The notes beneath the pieces were generated by a model. That model was not told where the DNA came from. It did no database searches and saw only the letters and a program-made list of their open reading frames with translations. A program made the position numbers and the translations under genes. This document shows, piece by piece, positions 1 through 7,383 of a stretch of 9,563 nt of DNA; within the stretch, counting starts at the first letter, position 1; every line of letters begins with the position of its first letter. The stretch lies in NCBI GenBank assembly GCA_020354105.1, contig CP070642.1:1454212-1463774 (forward strand). The letters run 5' to 3'. Source of the DNA: Chloroflexota bacterium (lineage in GTDB: Bacteria; Chloroflexota; Dehalococcoidia; GIF9; UBA5629).

Positions 1-1
1 G

Positions 2-2308
2 CTGCTATGGGTAACCATATATTTGGACGACGATGAAGCATTTGATTATTGGCGAGCAGTTGGCTTTCCTGAAAACAGAATTGTGCGGCTTGGCGAAGAC
101 GACAACTTCTGGGGACCAGCTGGTGATTCAGGACCCTGCGGACCATGCAGCGAGATACACTACGACTTCGGCGAAAAAGCTGGCTGCGGTAAGCCTGATT
201 GCAGTCCTGGATGCGACTGTAGCCGCTTTTCTGAAATATGGAACCTTGTCTTCACTCAATATAACCAGACACCAGATGGCAAACGTAAAACTTTGCCGAA
301 GCCGAACATCGATACCGGTATGGGACTGGAAAGAGTTGCCGCTGTAATGCAAGGCGTGTCTTCAGTCTATGACACAGACCTTTTCATCACTTTACGAGAT
401 AAGATATGCGGCTTAGCAGGGATAAAGCACGATAAGGATGAGATTACCGACCAGTCTGTGAGAATTATTGCCGAGCATAGTCGGGGCATTACCTTCCTGA
501 TTGCCGATGGCGTCCTACCGTCCAATGAAGGTAGAGGTTATGTCCTACGTCGGGTATTGCGTCGAGTCTGCTTTTTCGGGAGGAAACTAGGCGTAGAAGA
601 GCCTTTCCTCAATGAGATAGCTCAAACTGTTATTTCCAGGATGGGACACACATATCCTGAACTGGTAAAAAACCAAAGTCTCATACAGGAAGTAGTTAAA
701 GTAGAAGAGGAGAAATTCACCAGTACCTTAGATGCCGGGATTAATCTGGTCGACAAAGCTGTCGATGAAGCCCTGAAACAAGGAAGAAACAGTATCACCG
801 GCGAGGAAGTCTTCAGGTTCTGGGATACATATGGCTTTCCTCTAGAGTTGACCACTGAAATTGCGCGGGAGAAGGGATTAGATGTTGACCTTGAAGGCTT
901 CGAGGCTGAGATGGAGAAGCAGCGAGAAAGGGCTAGGGCCGGGCACAAGTTCAGCGGTGATAAAAATACAGGGAAGGATAGGTCTACAGTAATCTATAAG
1001 CCTGACCGTACCAACTTCGTAGGCTATGATAAATTGAAGACTAGCACCAAGGTGAGCTATATATTGGATCAAGAATCTGGCCAGTCAATAGAATCTGCTA
1101 AAAAAGGACAGAAGGTAGCTGTCGTCCTTGAAGAGACGCCTTTTTATGGTGAGATGGGGGGACAGGTAGGGGATACTGGCAGAATAACTGCCGATTCAAA
1201 CCGAGTAGATGTTACAGATACCGTTTGGTCTCCATATGCCAGTCTGGCTGAAGGAGCCATCGTTCACCTCGGGCAAGTTGTTACAGGTAAGATCTCGGTT
1301 GGCGATACTGCTGAAGCCGAGGTGGAAGCAGAATATCGTCTTGATATCGCTCGTAATCATACGGCAACCCATCTGCTTCAAGCGGCATTGCGTCAGGTGC
1401 TGGGCAGCCATGTTCAACAGAGAGGCTCTCTGGTACATCCAGAAGGGTTCCGATTTGATTTCTCTCACTTGACCACTATCAACAAGCAGCAGCTCGATGA
1501 TATCCAGCACTTTGTCAATGAAAGGATACGAGAGAATTTGCCTGTGAAAAGTAAGGTTATCCCATATAAGCAGGCTATTGCTGATGGCGCAATTGCGCTT
1601 TTCGAGGAAAAGTATGGGGAGACGGTAAGGGTATTGGAAGTAGGCGAGCCGATGATAAGCGCTGAACTTTGTGGTGGCACTCATGTCAAATCAACAGGAG
1701 AAATCGGACTCTTCATCCTAACTAGCGAAAGCAGCATCGGCACTGGTTTACGCCGCATTGAAGCCATCACCGGTAGAAAAGCTGAAGATTTCCTCCGAGA
1801 ATGTCTATCAACGGTGTCAATTATAGCAGAGGAGTTGAAAAGTTCACCCACAGAAATTATAGACAAGGTAAAAGCTCTCACATCTGAGCTAACCGCGGAG
1901 CGCAAACGCTCGGCCTCATTAGAAAGAGAGCTGGCTAGATATACAGTCGACTCCTTGATTGACAAAGCTGAGCAAGTGGATGGCATAACAGTCTTATCGA
2001 CTAAAGTGCTATCCGTTTCATTGCCAGCCTTAAGAGAGATGGGAGATTTATTGAGAGACCGCCTGAAGAGCGCCGTGATAGTGTTGGGTACAGTTCAAGA
2101 CGGCAAACCAGGCTTTGTAGCTATGGTCACGCCGGATTTATTGAATAGGGGACTCCATGCCGGTGATATTATAAAACAGGTGGCTGCAGTCACCGGTGGC
2201 AGTGGTGGTGGCAAGGCAGACATGGCACAGGCAGGCGGCAAAGACAAAACCAAATTAGACGAGGCGCTCGAGCTGGTGAAGCAGCTAGTCAAGAAAGTCA
2301 GCAGATAG
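2..2308 (+). CDS. alaS: Alanyl-tRNA synthetase, 5'-truncated by the window edge
   Basis: Cytoplasmic class II synthetase that charges tRNA-Ala with alanine and hydrolyses mischarged Ser/Gly-tRNA. The frame is open from base 2 and begins inside the catalytic core (LWVTIYLDDDEAF); the TTG at 23 is an internal codon, not the start. Roughly 100 N-terminal residues, including class II motifs 1 and 2, are missing. Counting from base 23: GPCGPC near 38-42; a Cys-rich insertion with C55, C60, C64 and C66; class II motif 3 (GMGLERV) at 99-105; EGRGYVLRR from 169; TYGFPL near 269-274; editing-domain entry PFYGEMGGQVGDTG from 373; zinc and editing motifs HTATH at 446-450 and CGGTH at 550-554; then a helical segment and the C-Ala domain with a Gly-rich GGSGGGKADMAQAGG stretch from 725. 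All editing motifs are intact. ruvX follows after 6 bases. The identity is certain; only the true start lies outside the window. Confidence 0.98.
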   Translation: MLWVTIYLDDDEAFDYWRAVGFPENRIVRLGEDDNFWGPAGDSGPCGPCSEIHYDFGEKAGCGKPDCSPGCDCSRFSEIWNLVFTQYNQTPDGKRKTLPKPNIDTGMGLERVAAVMQGVSSVYDTDLFITLRDKICGLAGIKHDKDEITDQSVRIIAEHSRGITFLIADGVLPSNEGRGYVLRRVLRRVCFFGRKLGVEEPFLNEIAQTVISRMGHTYPELVKNQSLIQEVVKVEEEKFTSTLDAGINLVDKAVDEALKQGRNSITGEEVFRFWDTYGFPLELTTEIAREKGLDVDLEGFEAEMEKQRERARAGHKFSGDKNTGKDRSTVIYKPDRTNFVGYDKLKTSTKVSYILDQESGQSIESAKKGQKVAVVLEETPFYGEMGGQVGDTGRITADSNRVDVTDTVWSPYASLAEGAIVHLGQVVTGKISVGDTAEAEVEAEYRLDIARNHTATHLLQAALRQVLGSHVQQRGSLVHPEGFRFDFSHLTTINKQQLDDIQHFVNERIRENLPVKSKVIPYKQAIADGAIALFEEKYGETVRVLEVGEPMISAELCGGTHVKSTGEIGLFILTSESSIGTGLRRIEAITGRKAEDFLRECLSTVSIIAEELKSSPTEIIDKVKALTSELTAERKRSASLERELARYTVDSLIDKAEQVDGITVLSTKVLSVSLPALREMGDLLRDRLKSAVIVLGTVQDGKPGFVAMVTPDLLNRGLHAGDIIKQVAAVTGGSGGGKADMAQAGGKDKTKLDEALELVKQLVKKVSR

Positions 2309-2314
2309 TTCAAG

Positions 2315-2737
2315 ATGCGCACCTTAGGCTTGGATGTTGGAGACAGGAGAATAGGGGTTGCCATCAGCGACCCCGACGAGATCTTGGCCAGCCCGCTAGC
2401 TACCGTAATCAGGGAGGATGAGCAAAAGGCAATAGATGATATTATTCAGCTAGTTCACCAAAACGATGTAAAGCGAATTGTGGTTGGGCTGCCTTACTCT
2501 CTGGACGGCAGTATCGGTTTACAGGCTAACAAGGTGAAAGATTTCGTTAAAAAATTTCCTAAAAACACCAAAGCTAATATCGAGTTTTGGGATGAGCGCC
2601 TATCCACCGTGGCTGTGGATCGCTTGCTGGCAGGGGCTGGGAATAAAAAGGCTGGTAAAAAGATGGGTCGGGATGCAGCAGTAGCAGCTTTCATCCTGCA
2701 GGGATACCTGGATAGCCTGAAAGTCAGTGACCAGTGA
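2315..2737 (+). CDS. ruvX: Putative pre-16S rRNA nuclease / Holliday junction resolvase-like protein, RuvX (YqgF)
   Basis: Small RNase H-fold nuclease of the YqgF/RuvX family. Known members are linked to maturation of the 16S rRNA 5' end and, by fold, to Holliday junction resolution. The 140 residues match the usual family length. Visible motifs are LGLDVGDRRIGVAISD at 4-19 with the first catalytic Asp at D7, IVVGLPYSLDGS at 55-66, WDERLST at 92-98 with D93/E94, and the terminal Asp D120 in GRDAAVAAFILQGYLD. The acidic residues expected of the active site are therefore present. The ATG sits 6 bases after the alaS stop with no clear Shine-Dalgarno sequence, suggesting translation coupled to alaS. 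Its stop overlaps the aroE start. Which in vivo role dominates cannot be judged from sequence. Confidence 0.96.
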   Translation: MRTLGLDVGDRRIGVAISDPDEILASPLATVIREDEQKAIDDIIQLVHQNDVKRIVVGLPYSLDGSIGLQANKVKDFVKKFPKNTKANIEFWDERLSTVAVDRLLAGAGNKKAGKKMGRDAAVAAFILQGYLDSLKVSDQ

Positions 2738-3609
2738 CTCAGTTTATCGGCGTTATAGGTTGCCCGCTGAAGCACTCCGTATCTCCTTATTTCCAACAGG
2801 CGGCTTTAGACTACTACAAGCTCGACATGCGTTACGAAGCTTGGGAAGTAAAAGCAGAAGATTTATCAACCACTATAAACCAACTCAGGCAGTCCCAAAA
2901 TCTCGGGGCTAATATAACCGTACCTTACAAAGAAGCAGTTTTGAGCCTTATGGATGAGGTTGATGATTTTGCAGGTACGGTTGGTGCCATAAACACCGTA
3001 GTTAATCGTGAGGGCAAGCTGGTTGGCTTCAATACCGATGCATCTGGTTTCCTCAAAGCTTTGTGTGATGACGCAAGTTTTGAGCCTAAAAATAAGAGGG
3101 CTGTAATTCTTGGTGCCGGCGGAGCTGCCCGTGCTGTGAGCCTCGGGCTTCTGCAGGAAAAAATAGGCTCCTTGATAATCACTAACCGTGCCTCATCCAG
3201 AGCTGAAAATTTAGCAGTATCTCTAGCTGAACATTCAGCCAAAAATAATCTTCGTATTGAGATAGACACAATGCCATGGCAAAGTCCACAACTTATCGAA
3301 GCACTTAAGCACTGCCAATTGATAGTCAACTGTACCACTCTAGGAATGAAGAATTCTTCTGGGGAAGGCAAGTCACCTCTGGCATCAAATCTAGTTCCCA
3401 AAGATGCCCTGATTTACGACTTGGTGTATAATCCTTCAGAGACACCTTTATTAATAATGGCTAAAGAAGCTGGAGCTAAAGCTATCGGCGGCTTGCCAAT
3501 GTTAGTGTATCAAGGAGCCGCTTCCTTCAAATTATGGACGGGTAGGGAAGCGCCACTAGACATAATGCTTTCAGCAGCCAGGCAAGCCTTACTGAAAATA
3601 GGAGGTTAA
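2734..3609 (+). CDS. aroE: Shikimate dehydrogenase (NADP+)
   Basis: Cytoplasmic enzyme that reduces 3-dehydroshikimate to shikimate with NADPH, the fourth step of the chorismate pathway. The 291-residue protein has the normal two-domain layout. The N-terminal substrate domain carries the shikimate-binding serines S15 and S17 (HSVSP), the catalytic Lys in NITVPYKE (K66), N87 in GAINTV, and D102 in NTDASG. The C-terminal Rossmann domain has GAGGAARA at 127-134 and an NR-xxx-R motif (N151, R152, R156) of the kind that binds the NADP 2'-phosphate. GGLPMLVYQGA near 252-262 supplies the conserved Gln (Q260). The start is GTG, chosen because MTQFIGVIGCPLKHSVSP begins where the family begins. It shares 4 bases (GTGA) with the ruvX stop and has no evident Shine-Dalgarno sequence, so coupled translation is likely. 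sppA follows after 3 bases. Confidence 0.97.
   Translation: MTQFIGVIGCPLKHSVSPYFQQAALDYYKLDMRYEAWEVKAEDLSTTINQLRQSQNLGANITVPYKEAVLSLMDEVDDFAGTVGAINTVVNREGKLVGFNTDASGFLKALCDDASFEPKNKRAVILGAGGAARAVSLGLLQEKIGSLIITNRASSRAENLAVSLAEHSAKNNLRIEIDTMPWQSPQLIEALKHCQLIVNCTTLGMKNSSGEGKSPLASNLVPKDALIYDLVYNPSETPLLIMAKEAGAKAIGGLPMLVYQGAASFKLWTGREAPLDIMLSAARQALLKIGG
3601..3605 (+). promoter_or_regulatory. Strong Shine-Dalgarno sequence for sppA
   Basis: GGAGG lies 7 bases before the sppA ATG, inside the last codons of aroE. It is the only full-consensus ribosome binding site I see at any gene start in this window; the other starts rely on weak sites or stop/start overlaps. It also fixes the choice of sppA start. 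Confidence 0.85.
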
Positions 3610-3612
3610 TAT

Positions 3613-4524
3613 ATGAGGAAAGTTGTCTTAATTATCTGCATGACCACTTTATTGATCTGGGGTGCAATATCGACCTCTTGCGGCATTGTAGAAAATAAAG
3701 TAGCAGTCATCTCGCTCAACGGGCCAATACAGTCAGGTAGCTCAGGGCTTTTCTTTGGTGGCAGTATCATCAGCCCAAACTTTGTGCGAAACCAGCTGGA
3801 GCGAGCTAAAGAGGACATTGCCGTGAAAGCAATTGTTCTCCAGGTGAACAGTCCTGGCGGCAGTGTAGCTGCTTGCCAAGAAATCTTGAACGAGATTGAG
3901 GCCGTAGAGAAGCCTATCGTGGTCAGCTTTGGAGACACAGCTGCCTCCGGAGGGTATTACATCTCGGCAAAAGCCGATAAAATCGTGGCTTTACCCGGAA
4001 CTTTAACCGGTAGTATCGGGGTCATCGCTGAAATACCCAACCTCAAAGGACTGTTTGAGAAGCTAGGAATAGAAATGGAGGTTTTCACCGGCGGCAAATA
4101 CAAAGATATGTATGCCGGGGTCAGAGAGCTAACACCCGAAGAAAAGGTGATCATGCAAGAGCTGACCGACGAGCTCTATGACCAGTTTGTTAAAGTCGTT
4201 GCCGAAGGTAGAAATTTGAGTGAGACTAAAGTCAGAGAATTGGCCACAGGTCAACTTTATACCGGAGTACAGGCTAAGAAACTCGGACTGGTTGACGAAT
4301 TGGGAGGACTTAATACGGCTATAGACCTAGCTGCCAGTCTGGCTGATATAGAGAAGCCAACAGTGGAATATTACAAGCGTGAAACTCCGTCACTGCTAAG
4401 TACTTTTCTGGACATGGGTTTACAGAAGCTAAACAACGTCACTCAGGTACAGTCACTAGGCGCTGAAGGCATTATACTGCTGGAGACACTGAGCAATCCT
4501 TATCCACAGCCGGAGTATCGATAG
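3613..4524 (+). CDS. sppA: Short-form signal peptide peptidase SppA (S49 Ser/Lys protease)
   Basis: Membrane-anchored serine protease of family S49, thought to degrade signal peptides left in the membrane after cleavage. At 303 residues it is the single-domain short form found in Gram-positives and archaea, not the double-length E. coli type. The N-terminus has a basic start (MRK) and a hydrophobic segment about 4-20, followed by Cys23. The preceding STS is a poor lipobox, so an uncleaved anchor and a lipoprotein are both possible. The S49 core shows NSPGGSV at 79-85, GDTAASGGYY with the nucleophile S112, TGSIGVI near 132-138, and the general-base Lys K164 in GKYKDM. The 52-residue Ser-Lys spacing equals that of the S147/K199 dyad described for Bacillus SppA. 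The gene sits between aroE and aroC with no functional link to aromatic synthesis; it may simply be co-transcribed. Confidence 0.93.
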   Translation: MRKVVLIICMTTLLIWGAISTSCGIVENKVAVISLNGPIQSGSSGLFFGGSIISPNFVRNQLERAKEDIAVKAIVLQVNSPGGSVAACQEILNEIEAVEKPIVVSFGDTAASGGYYISAKADKIVALPGTLTGSIGVIAEIPNLKGLFEKLGIEMEVFTGGKYKDMYAGVRELTPEEKVIMQELTDELYDQFVKVVAEGRNLSETKVRELATGQLYTGVQAKKLGLVDELGGLNTAIDLAASLADIEKPTVEYYKRETPSLLSTFLDMGLQKLNNVTQVQSLGAEGIILLETLSNPYPQPEYR

Positions 4525-4525
4525 A

Positions 4526-4542
4526 CTGATTACAGAAATCAG
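4526..4542 (+). promoter_or_regulatory. Small perfect hairpin in the sppA-aroC gap, touching the aroC ribosome binding site
   Basis: CTGATT at 4526-4531 is exactly complementary in reverse to AATCAG at 4537-4542, around a 5-base loop (ACAGA). The 3' arm contains the first bases of AGGGA (4541-4545), the likely aroC Shine-Dalgarno sequence, only 3 bases from the ATG at 4548. No U-run follows, so it is not a factor-independent terminator. A 6-bp stem is weak and could be chance. If real, it could modulate aroC translation. Confidence 0.35.
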
Positions 4543-4547
4543 GGATT

Positions 4548-5729
4548 ATGGGACAGTTTCGTTTTCTTACTGCTGGTGAGTCACACGGTAAATGGTTGGT
4601 GGCAGTTATTGAGGGTATGGTAGCGGGCTTGTCCATCAGTGAAGATTACATAGCTCAAGACCTTAAGCGGCGGCAGGCCGGCTATGGACGCAGCGCCCGC
4701 ATGAAAATTGAGCAGGACAAAGCTGAGATTATCTCAGGGGTACGCCATGGCCTTACCATCGGCAGTCCGATAAGCCTACTGATATTGAATCGCGTTTGGG
4801 AAGGTTGGCAGGAGATAATGAGTGTTGTCTCTGTAGACAAGGAAATAGAACCGCTAACCGCACCCCGTCCTGGGCATGCTGATTTGGCTGGAGTACTCAA
4901 ATACGGAATTGAAGATATTCGTCCAATTTTAGAGCGAGCCAGCGCTCGAGAGACGGCAGCCAGAGTCGCTATCGGTGCTGTAGCCCGAAAATTCCTCGAG
5001 GAATTCGGCATTACTATCCATAGCCATACGATAAGCGTAGGTAAACACCGGGTTAAACAACTCAAGACAATAGATTGGCAACGAGTTGAAAAATCACCTG
5101 TACGCTGCGCTGACGCTAAGGTAGAAAAGACAATGACAGCAGCTATTGATGAAGCCAGGAACGAAGGCGACACTCTGGGTGGAGTCTTCGAGGTAATCGC
5201 TGATGGAGTACCTGTCGGATTGGGCAGCCATGTACAGTGGGACCTCAGGCTTGACGGTCAGATTGCCCAGGCAATAATGAGCATACAGGCTGTAAAGGGT
5301 GTTGAGATAGGTGACGGTTTTTCCGTCGCCAGTATCAAGGGCTCTAAAGTCCAGGACATAATTGAAACCAGCCCCAAGGGAGCTCCTATGCCCTGGCATC
5401 GAGCCACTAACAGTGCCGGCGGGACAGAAGGTGGAATAAGCAATGGACAGCCAATTGTGATTCGTGCCGCTGTGAAGCCTATAGCTACGCTTGGTAAGCC
5501 ATTGCAGTCAGTAGACCTCCGAACAGGGAAGAAAACCGAGGCTCATTATGAGCGCAGCGATGTCTGTGTTGTTCCTGCAGCCGGAGTGATAGGTGAAGCA
5601 ATGCTAGCTATCGTTCTGACAAGTGCTATGCTGACGAAATTCGGCGGTGACCACTTGAAGGAAACCCTAACCAACTATAAAAACTATATTAGCTCTGTCT
5701 GCTCTCGCAATCGTTATGCCACGTCGTAA
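4548..5729 (+). CDS. aroC: Chorismate synthase
   Basis: Converts 5-enolpyruvylshikimate-3-phosphate to chorismate, the last shikimate-pathway step, using reduced FMN as a non-consumed cofactor in the cytoplasm. The 393 residues are a normal length for the longer bacterial type. Hallmarks are FRFLTAGESHG at 4-14 with the conserved His13, GYGRSARM near 46-52, PRPGHADL with His110, ERASARETAARVA at 129-141, TLGGVFEV, RATNSAGGTEGGISNGQP at 285-302, and RSDVCVVPAAGVIGEAML from 336. The start is fixed by the family N-terminus MG-FRFLTAGESHG and has a close, partial Shine-Dalgarno (AGGGA). The usual NRDW/NKDW motif reads NRVW at 81-84. This is the only gene preceded by a gap of more than 6 bases (23 bases). 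Its 3' end overlaps the aroK-aroB start by 14 bases. Confidence 0.98.
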   Translation: MGQFRFLTAGESHGKWLVAVIEGMVAGLSISEDYIAQDLKRRQAGYGRSARMKIEQDKAEIISGVRHGLTIGSPISLLILNRVWEGWQEIMSVVSVDKEIEPLTAPRPGHADLAGVLKYGIEDIRPILERASARETAARVAIGAVARKFLEEFGITIHSHTISVGKHRVKQLKTIDWQRVEKSPVRCADAKVEKTMTAAIDEARNEGDTLGGVFEVIADGVPVGLGSHVQWDLRLDGQIAQAIMSIQAVKGVEIGDGFSVASIKGSKVQDIIETSPKGAPMPWHRATNSAGGTEGGISNGQPIVIRAAVKPIATLGKPLQSVDLRTGKKTEAHYERSDVCVVPAAGVIGEAMLAIVLTSAMLTKFGGDHLKETLTNYKNYISSVCSRNRYATS

Positions 5730-7383
5730 AGCAACTAACAATATCGCGCTAATAGGCTTCTCAGCTACAGGCAAGTCGGTCATAGCTATGAAAGTAGCCG
5801 AACGCCTGAAGTGGATGTCCATAGACACCGATGACGAGATAGCCAAGCTCAGCGGTAAAACCATTCCAGAAATCTTCAAACAAGACGGCGAAGATAAGTT
5901 CAGGCAACTGGAACATAAAGTATTGAGCCAGGCTTGCCAGAAGAAGCAAGCAGTCATCGCCACGGGTGGTGGAGCTATTGTTGACCCCAAAAACCAAAAA
6001 CTGCTCCTTGACACCAGCGTGGTCGTTTGCCTGGAAGCCAGACCAGAGACCATACACCAGCGCCTGCTCCACGATAGCCTATACTCCGCTAGCCATGTAG
6101 TTCGTCCCTTACTTGCTGGTGACAACCCCTTGGAACGCATCAAGCAGCTTAAAGCCACCCGCCAGCCTTACTATGCTATAGCCGATTGGACGGTTCATAC
6201 TGATAACCTGACTCTCGACGAAGTAAGTCAGGAGGTAATAAAAGGCTGGCAGTATGTAAGTAAACATCACAGAAGCAAGCAATCCACCAAAATTGACTCC
6301 GTCTGCATGGTGGAGACGAATATAGCCAGTTATCCTGTTTTCGTTGACTGGGGGATACTGGATAAGCTTGGCGAAAAAATGACACAGGCTGGCTTGTCAG
6401 GTACAGCCAACATCATCAGCGATGAAACCGTTTTTTCCATTTATGGTACACAGGTTAAGAAAACGCTGGAAAAAGCTGGCTTTATCGTCAACTGCTTTGC
6501 AGTACCGCCCGGTGAAGCCTCCAAGAATATCGCCCAGGCCGTCAAGATTTATGATTTTCTCATCGAGCACCGGGTAGAGAGAAACGATGTGATAGTTGCC
6601 TTAGGCGGTGGCATGGTTGGTGACCTGGCTGGATTTGCAGCTGCCACCTTCTTAAGAGGTTTGCCCTGGATTCAGGTGCCCACCAGCTTGATAGCCATGA
6701 CAGATGCCAGTATCGGTGGCAAGGTAGCCGTTGACCACCCTCAGGGGAAAAATTTGATGGGCGCCTTTTATCAACCGAGTCTTGTTCTGGCCGATGTTAG
6801 GACCCTGACCACCCTACCTCAGCGCGAACTTACTTCAGGATGGGCTGAGGTTATCAAGCACGGACTGATTTTAGATGCCGATTTCCTGCAGCTCATCGAG
6901 GGCAATGTTAAGGACCTGATTAAGTTAAAACAAAGTATCACCTCTAAAGTGATTGCCCGAAGTGCTGCTATTAAATGCCAGGTTGTCTCTGAAGATGAGA
7001 GGGAGACTGGAAAACGTACCCTACTGAACTACGGTCATACCGTAGCCCATGGACTCGAAGCTGCTGGCAAATATGACCGCTTTCTACATGGGGAAGCAGT
7101 GGCAATCGGAATGATGGTAGCAGCCAGGCTGAGTCAGCGGTTGGGGCTATTATCGCCGCATTCTGTTGAACATCAAAAATCTATCCTGCGAAAATTCGGT
7201 TTGCCTACAGATTGCTCTGGAGTGCCCCTGACTGATGTGCTCGCTGCCATGGAGTTGGACAAGAAAGTACGAGGGAAAGCAATCCGCTGGGTATTGCTCG
7301 AAGACATCGGCAAGGCAGTGATACGCAGCGACATACCGAAAAAAGAAGTTTTGAATGTTCTCAAAGGGATTATAGAGCCTTGA
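5716..7383 (+). CDS. aroKB: Bifunctional shikimate kinase / 3-dehydroquinate synthase (AroK-AroB fusion)
   Basis: One 555-residue frame joins two shikimate-pathway enzymes. Residues about 8-175 are shikimate kinase: P-loop GFSATGKS at 14-21, DTDDEI at 37-42, a GED-FR-E segment near 58-66 with R63, GGGA at 84-87, lid Arg in VRPLL (R130), and R149 before PYY. Residues about 197-555 are dehydroquinate synthase: NAD-binding GGGMVGDLAGF from 297, IGGKVAVD with K336, GKNLMGAFYQP, and zinc ligands E378 (GWAEVIKHG), H441 (NYGHTVAHG) and H458 (LHGEAVA). The ligand spacing of 63 and 17 equals that of E. coli E184/H247/H264. A polar linker of about 20 residues (SKHHRSKQS) separates them. All key residues of both halves are present. 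The ATG lies within aroC, overlapping it by 14 bases, with no Shine-Dalgarno. The two steps are not consecutive (2 and 5), so channelling is not an obvious reason for fusion. Similar AroKB proteins are known, for example in Thermotoga. Confidence 0.96.
   Translation: MPRRKATNNIALIGFSATGKSVIAMKVAERLKWMSIDTDDEIAKLSGKTIPEIFKQDGEDKFRQLEHKVLSQACQKKQAVIATGGGAIVDPKNQKLLLDTSVVVCLEARPETIHQRLLHDSLYSASHVVRPLLAGDNPLERIKQLKATRQPYYAIADWTVHTDNLTLDEVSQEVIKGWQYVSKHHRSKQSTKIDSVCMVETNIASYPVFVDWGILDKLGEKMTQAGLSGTANIISDETVFSIYGTQVKKTLEKAGFIVNCFAVPPGEASKNIAQAVKIYDFLIEHRVERNDVIVALGGGMVGDLAGFAAATFLRGLPWIQVPTSLIAMTDASIGGKVAVDHPQGKNLMGAFYQPSLVLADVRTLTTLPQRELTSGWAEVIKHGLILDADFLQLIEGNVKDLIKLKQSITSKVIARSAAIKCQVVSEDERETGKRTLLNYGHTVAHGLEAAGKYDRFLHGEAVAIGMMVAARLSQRLGLLSPHSVEHQKSILRKFGLPTDCSGVPLTDVLAAMELDKKVRGKAIRWVLLEDIGKAVIRSDIPKKEVLNVLKGIIEP

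Noticed and set aside
1196..1684. Minus-strand open frame of 162 codons inside alaS
   Set aside because: It lies antisense to the conserved editing domain (HTATH to CGGTH), has no recognisable motif or ribosome binding site, and its sequence is explained by alaS codons.
2925..3401. Minus-strand open frame of 158 codons inside aroE
   Set aside because: Antisense shadow of a clearly conserved aroE frame; the translation looks low-complexity and matches no family I know.
3670..3684. SppA lipoprotein signal ending at Cys23
   Set aside because: The residues before Cys are STS with Ser at -3, a poor match to the L-[AST]-[GA]-C lipobox, so I left the anchor type open rather than annotate a lipoprotein.
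4526..4547. The sppA-aroC hairpin as a transcription terminator
   Set aside because: The stem is only 6 bp, is not GC-rich and has no U-run after it; the downstream gene starts at once.
4682..5173. Minus-strand open frame of 163 codons inside aroC
   Set aside because: Antisense to conserved chorismate synthase motifs, with no start context or domain.
5667..6158. Minus-strand open frame of 163 codons across the aroC-aroKB junction
   Set aside because: Fully antisense to the P-loop kinase half; Ser/Leu-rich composition typical of a shadow frame.
6307..6309. Internal ATG as a separate aroB start
   Set aside because: It falls at the right place for a free AroB, but there is no Shine-Dalgarno sequence upstream and the frame is continuous from the kinase half with no stop.
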